A stretch of 64,000 nucleotides of DNA from Conus ventricosus (taxonomy: Eukaryota > Mollusca > Gastropoda > Neogastropoda > Conidae): positions 12,044,358 to 12,108,357 of the forward strand of contig CM031601.1 of NCBI GenBank assembly GCA_018398815.1, read 5' to 3'. Positions 60,813 through 64,000 of this stretch are shown piece after piece. Below the pieces are notes generated by a model, which saw only the letters and a list, made by a program, of their open reading frames with translations, had not been told where the DNA came from and searched no databases. Position numbers and translations under genes: made by a program. Within the stretch, counting starts at the first letter, position 1; each line of letters begins with the position of its first letter.

Positions 60813-61912
60813 TGTTTTTTTTTTAATTTTTAATTTTTTTTTTTTATATTTTTTGCTGTCCATCCTCTGCGCCACCTCAGAGGCAGTGCACCCACGCCAC
60901 TCATTCCGACACCCGTCCACAGCCACAGCCCGGTCGGCCCCGCCGCAGCCCCGGCATCGGCAATCCACAGGTAACTGTCAATGTCAAGTCGTGAAGAGGC
61001 AACCCACCAGAGAGACACTGCACTCCTGCCGAGTCACTTCGGTGGTGTTCAGTGGCGCCTGTTCTGATCTAACATACGCAGGACACCACCTACTAAGCCC
61101 CCTACTGACGACAATAATTGCTTAGTCGAGGAGCCGGTGTCGTATATAATACTGTCGCCGTGGAATTGTATCGCAGCGATAGCATTTCACGTGAAATATT
61201 GTTGCAGCGACAATAATTGCTGGGAAAAAAAGTCGCGCGACAACTTTTCACGAAAAATGTCCCATAGAATATTGTAGCTGTCCATAAAATGCAGTATTTC
61301 CCGGGAAATACTGTCGCTGCGACACGATTTTAATGAGCGACAGTAAATTTTATATGACACCGGCGTGAGTGAGCTCTCCCTCCGGAGGGCGCCACCACGT
61401 CCGTCCAACGACAGCCCCATGGACTCGCAGATACCGGTGACTCCGACAGAACGAAACCAAGACCACAAACGTGGAGAGGACATCGAAATTGAGGTCACAT
61501 GAGAGCAGGGCATGAAGGACCACAGAATTTGAGACATTTCTTTTTAATGCTGATCGATGAGAATGAGGATGATTATGATGATGCTACAGATTTCCATTTC
61601 GGTCTAAGACTACATGACAGGGCTGTACTCTACGCTTCCTTTCATAATATAATCCCGGCGTCAACCGGGCCCGAGAGATACAGGCACCTGCAGTGTTGGT
61701 CAGGAAAATTTGAGCAACACTCTCAGAAACGCATCCATTAGTGGATGAAACTCGACTGTGTGGTCCCAGTCTTCCCAACTGAGTCCGCAGCAAACTCAAC
61801 TCTGGGTACGAGCCGGTCGGGGCAGAAAAACCCACATGACTCTGATGGGATTCGAACCCACGACCTCTCAGCCGGCAATCCGCGACGCTAACCACTTCGC
61901 CACGGCGGCTGG
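60813..61912 (-). mobile_element. tRNA-headed SINE-like retroposon, copy 2
   Basis: Reverse orientation. Pol III B box near 61848-61858 and A box near 61892-61902 on the minus strand; the body aligns with 18919-19882; an A-rich tail corresponds to the T run 60813-60851. It lies within the 35-bp minisatellite, so the target duplication is ambiguous. It lacks the nested LINE tail of copy 1 but carries a MITE. Confidence 0.88.
61138..61359. mobile_element. 222-bp MITE nested in SINE-like copy 2
   Basis: Ends TGTCGTATATAATACTGTCGC and GCGACAGTAAA...TATATGACA are inverted repeats. CCGG lies on both sides (61134-61137, 61360-61363). SINE-like copy 1 is uninterrupted at this point. No ORF; the interior has several GTCGC/GCGAC palindromes. 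Confidence 0.82.
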
Positions 61913-62027
61913 TTCTTATCCCCTGTATTACTTAGCATCTACTCCTTTCCTTTACCCCTGTATTATTTAGCATCTACTTCTTTCCTTAACCCTTGCATTA
62001 CTTAGCATCTACTTCTTTACCCCTGTA
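61913..62027 (+). repeat. 35-bp minisatellite, second block
   Basis: Continuation of the 58590-60812 array after the SINE-like insertion. Confidence 0.95.
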
Positions 62028-62032
62028 AAAAA

Positions 62033-63927
62033 AAGCTTGGCTGTGTCTGGAGTGGCACCGTCTTCATCTGTCCGTGGCAGGGGTGGTTGTGTCTGTGGGG
62101 TGTGCTCGGCAGCTGGAGGGTGGTGTTTTTTCGCCGGTGGCTCTGCAGTCATGAAATACGGGCTGGTACCACCCATGGGGATGCTACTTTAAGGCTGTTA
62201 TGAGCTGCATCCTGTAGTCTAATTTACCTCTGTTCAGGAGCAGTTATGTCCCTTGATATCTTAATGGAGTGTCCTGCGCATGCCTGTACCCATCGTCAAC
62301 ACAGCGCAGGCCTCCAAGGGTGGCACAGGACTGCTCTAAAGGCAGGTGAAGACAGTGCTTCTCTGGGTCCTCCCAGCACCTTCGGGTGTTTCTTTTTCTT
62401 CTTTGCCTTAACTAGCTGACCCTGGAGAAAGGTCAGTGACGGTGAGGAAAGACCCACTGACCACGGGAAAGTCCTGTTGACAGTGGGAAAGACTACAACT
62501 TTGGATTCTCTCTTGAGGGCACATAAGACCGTATGGCGAAAGCTGGCTGTGTCTGGAGTGGCACCGTCTTCATCTGTCCGTGGGCAGGGGTGGTTGGGTC
62601 TGTGGGGTGTGCTCGGCAGCTGGAGGGAGTGTTTTTCGCCGGTGCGTTCTGCAGTCATGAAATACGGGCTGGTACACCCATGGGATGCTACTTTAAGGCT
62701 GTTATGAGCTGCATCCTGTAGTCTAATTTACCTCTGTTCAGGAGCAGTTATGTCCCTTGATATCTTAATGGAGTGTCCTGCGCATGCCTGTACCCATCGT
62801 CAACACAGCGCAGGCCTCCAAGGGTGGTACAGGACTGCTCTAAAGGCAGGTGAAGACAGTGCTTCTCTGGGTCCTCCCAGCACCTTCGGGTGTTTCTTTT
62901 TCTTCTTTGCCTTAACTAGGCTGACCCTGGAGAAAGGTCCAGTGACGGTGAGGAAAGACCCACTGACCACAGGGAAAGTCCTGTTGACAGTGGGAAAGAC
63001 TACAACTTTGGATTCTCTCTTGAGGCACATAAGACCGTATGGCGAAAGCTTGGCTGTGTCTGGAGTGCACCGTCTTCATCTGTCCGTGGGCAGGGGTGGT
63101 TGGGTCTGTGGGGTGTGCTCGGCAGCTGGAGGGTGGTGTTTTTCGCCGGTGGGCTCTGCAGTCATGAAATACGGGCTGGTACACCCATGGGGATGCTACT
63201 TTAAGGCTGTTATGACTGCATCCTGTAGTCTAATTTACCTCTGTTCAGGAGCAGTTTATGTCCCTTGATATCTTAATGGAGTGTCCTGCGCATGCCTGTA
63301 CCCATCGTCAACACAGCGCAGGCCTAGCCTCCAAGGGTGGTACAGGACTGCTCTAAAGGCAGGTGAAGACAGTGCTTCTCTGGGTCCTCCCCAGCACCTT
63401 CGGGTGTTTCTTTTTCTTCTTTGCCTTAACTAGGCTGACCCTGGAGAAAGGTCCAGTGACGGTGAGGAAAGACCCACTGACCACAGGGAAAGTCCTGTTG
63501 ACAGTGGGAAAGACTACAACTTTGGATTCTCTCTTGAGGGCACATAAGACCGTATGGCGAAAGCTTGGCTGTGTCTGGAGTGGCACCGTCTTCATCTGTC
63601 CGTGGGCAGGGGTGGTTGGGTCTGTGGGGTGTGCTCGGCAGCTGGAGGGTGGTGTCTTTCGCCGGTGGGCTCTGCAGTCATGAAATACGGGCTGGTACAC
63701 CCATGGGGATGCTACTTTAAGGCTGTTATGAGCTGCATCCTGTTGTCTAATTTACCTCTGTTCAGAGGCAGTTATGTCCCTTGATATCTTAATGGAGTGT
63801 CCTGCGCATGCCTGTACCCATCGTCAACACAGCGCAGGCCTCCAAGGGTGGTACAGGACTGCTCTAAAGGCAGTGAAGACAGTGCTTCTTTTGGTCCTCC
63901 CCAGCACCTTCGGGTGTTTCTTTTTCT
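62033..63927 (+). repeat. Macro-tandem repeat, unit about 510 bp, 3.7 copies
   Basis: GCTTGGCTGTGTCTGGAGTG recurs near 62036, 62542, 63048 and 63565. Copies are nearly identical apart from single-base indels. The first copy starts abruptly after an A run, the last stops mid-unit at TTTCTTTTTC against the 35-bp minisatellite. No protein motif recognised. Confidence 0.93.
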
Positions 63928-64000
63928 TAGCATCTACTTCTTTCCTTTATCCCTGTGTTACGTAGCATCTACTTCTTTCCTTAACCCCTGTATTACTTAG
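63928..64000 (+). repeat. 35-bp minisatellite, third block (cut by window end)
   Basis: TTAGCATCTACTTCTTTCCT units resume directly after the macro-repeat. Confidence 0.95.

Overview
The window is eukaryotic: spliced genes with GT/AG introns, LINEs, a tRNA-headed SINE-like element, a Penelope-like element, LTR retrotransposons and very dense (CA)n, (TA)n and minisatellite DNA. The repeat mix suggests a lophotrochozoan invertebrate, most plausibly a mollusc; that is an inference. Two host genes are recognisable. COA5 (cytochrome c oxidase assembly factor 5, PET191 family) lies on the minus strand at 24719-27970 in three coding exons. UNC50 (multi-pass Golgi/ER membrane protein) lies on the plus strand at 33470-46223 in at least seven exons. 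They are arranged head to head, as their human orthologues are, so this looks like a very old divergent gene pair whose intergenic space and introns have filled with transposons.

1-5.8 kb: a LINE EN/RT remnant, a fold-back repeat, a Penelope-like GIY-YIG fragment with a possible hammerhead-ribozyme tail, and a satellite of about 630 bp. 5.85-18.54 kb: a TIR DNA element (120-bp TIRs made of palindromes) split by a 10.6-kb LTR retrotransposon with 3.1-kb LTRs and a 5-bp target duplication. 18.9-19.9 kb: a 964-bp tRNA-headed retroposon containing a nested LINE tail. 24.7-46.2 kb: COA5 and UNC50, with a truncated LINE between them and a complete 6.9-kb LTR element in an UNC50 intron. 50.6-64 kb: an almost unbroken run of tandem repeat families (27, about 32-40, 35, 43 and about 75 bp, plus a macro-unit of about 510 bp), interrupted by a second SINE-like copy that itself carries a 222-bp MITE.

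The two LTR elements belong to one Ty3/gypsy-type family, use a tRNA-Pro-like primer site, and have integrase upstream of reverse transcriptase (the Gmr1-like order). Each carries a different internal deletion. A striking small signal is a 62-bp retroposon present twice with identical ends, a one-base difference and a 12-bp target duplication each time.

Many differences between sister LTRs, and the two frameshifts placed precisely (UNC50 exon at 44.25 kb, LINE at 31.52 kb), are single-base losses, mostly in homopolymers. Residual assembly error is therefore a live alternative to real gene decay. All identifications come from reading the sequence by eye; no searches were run.
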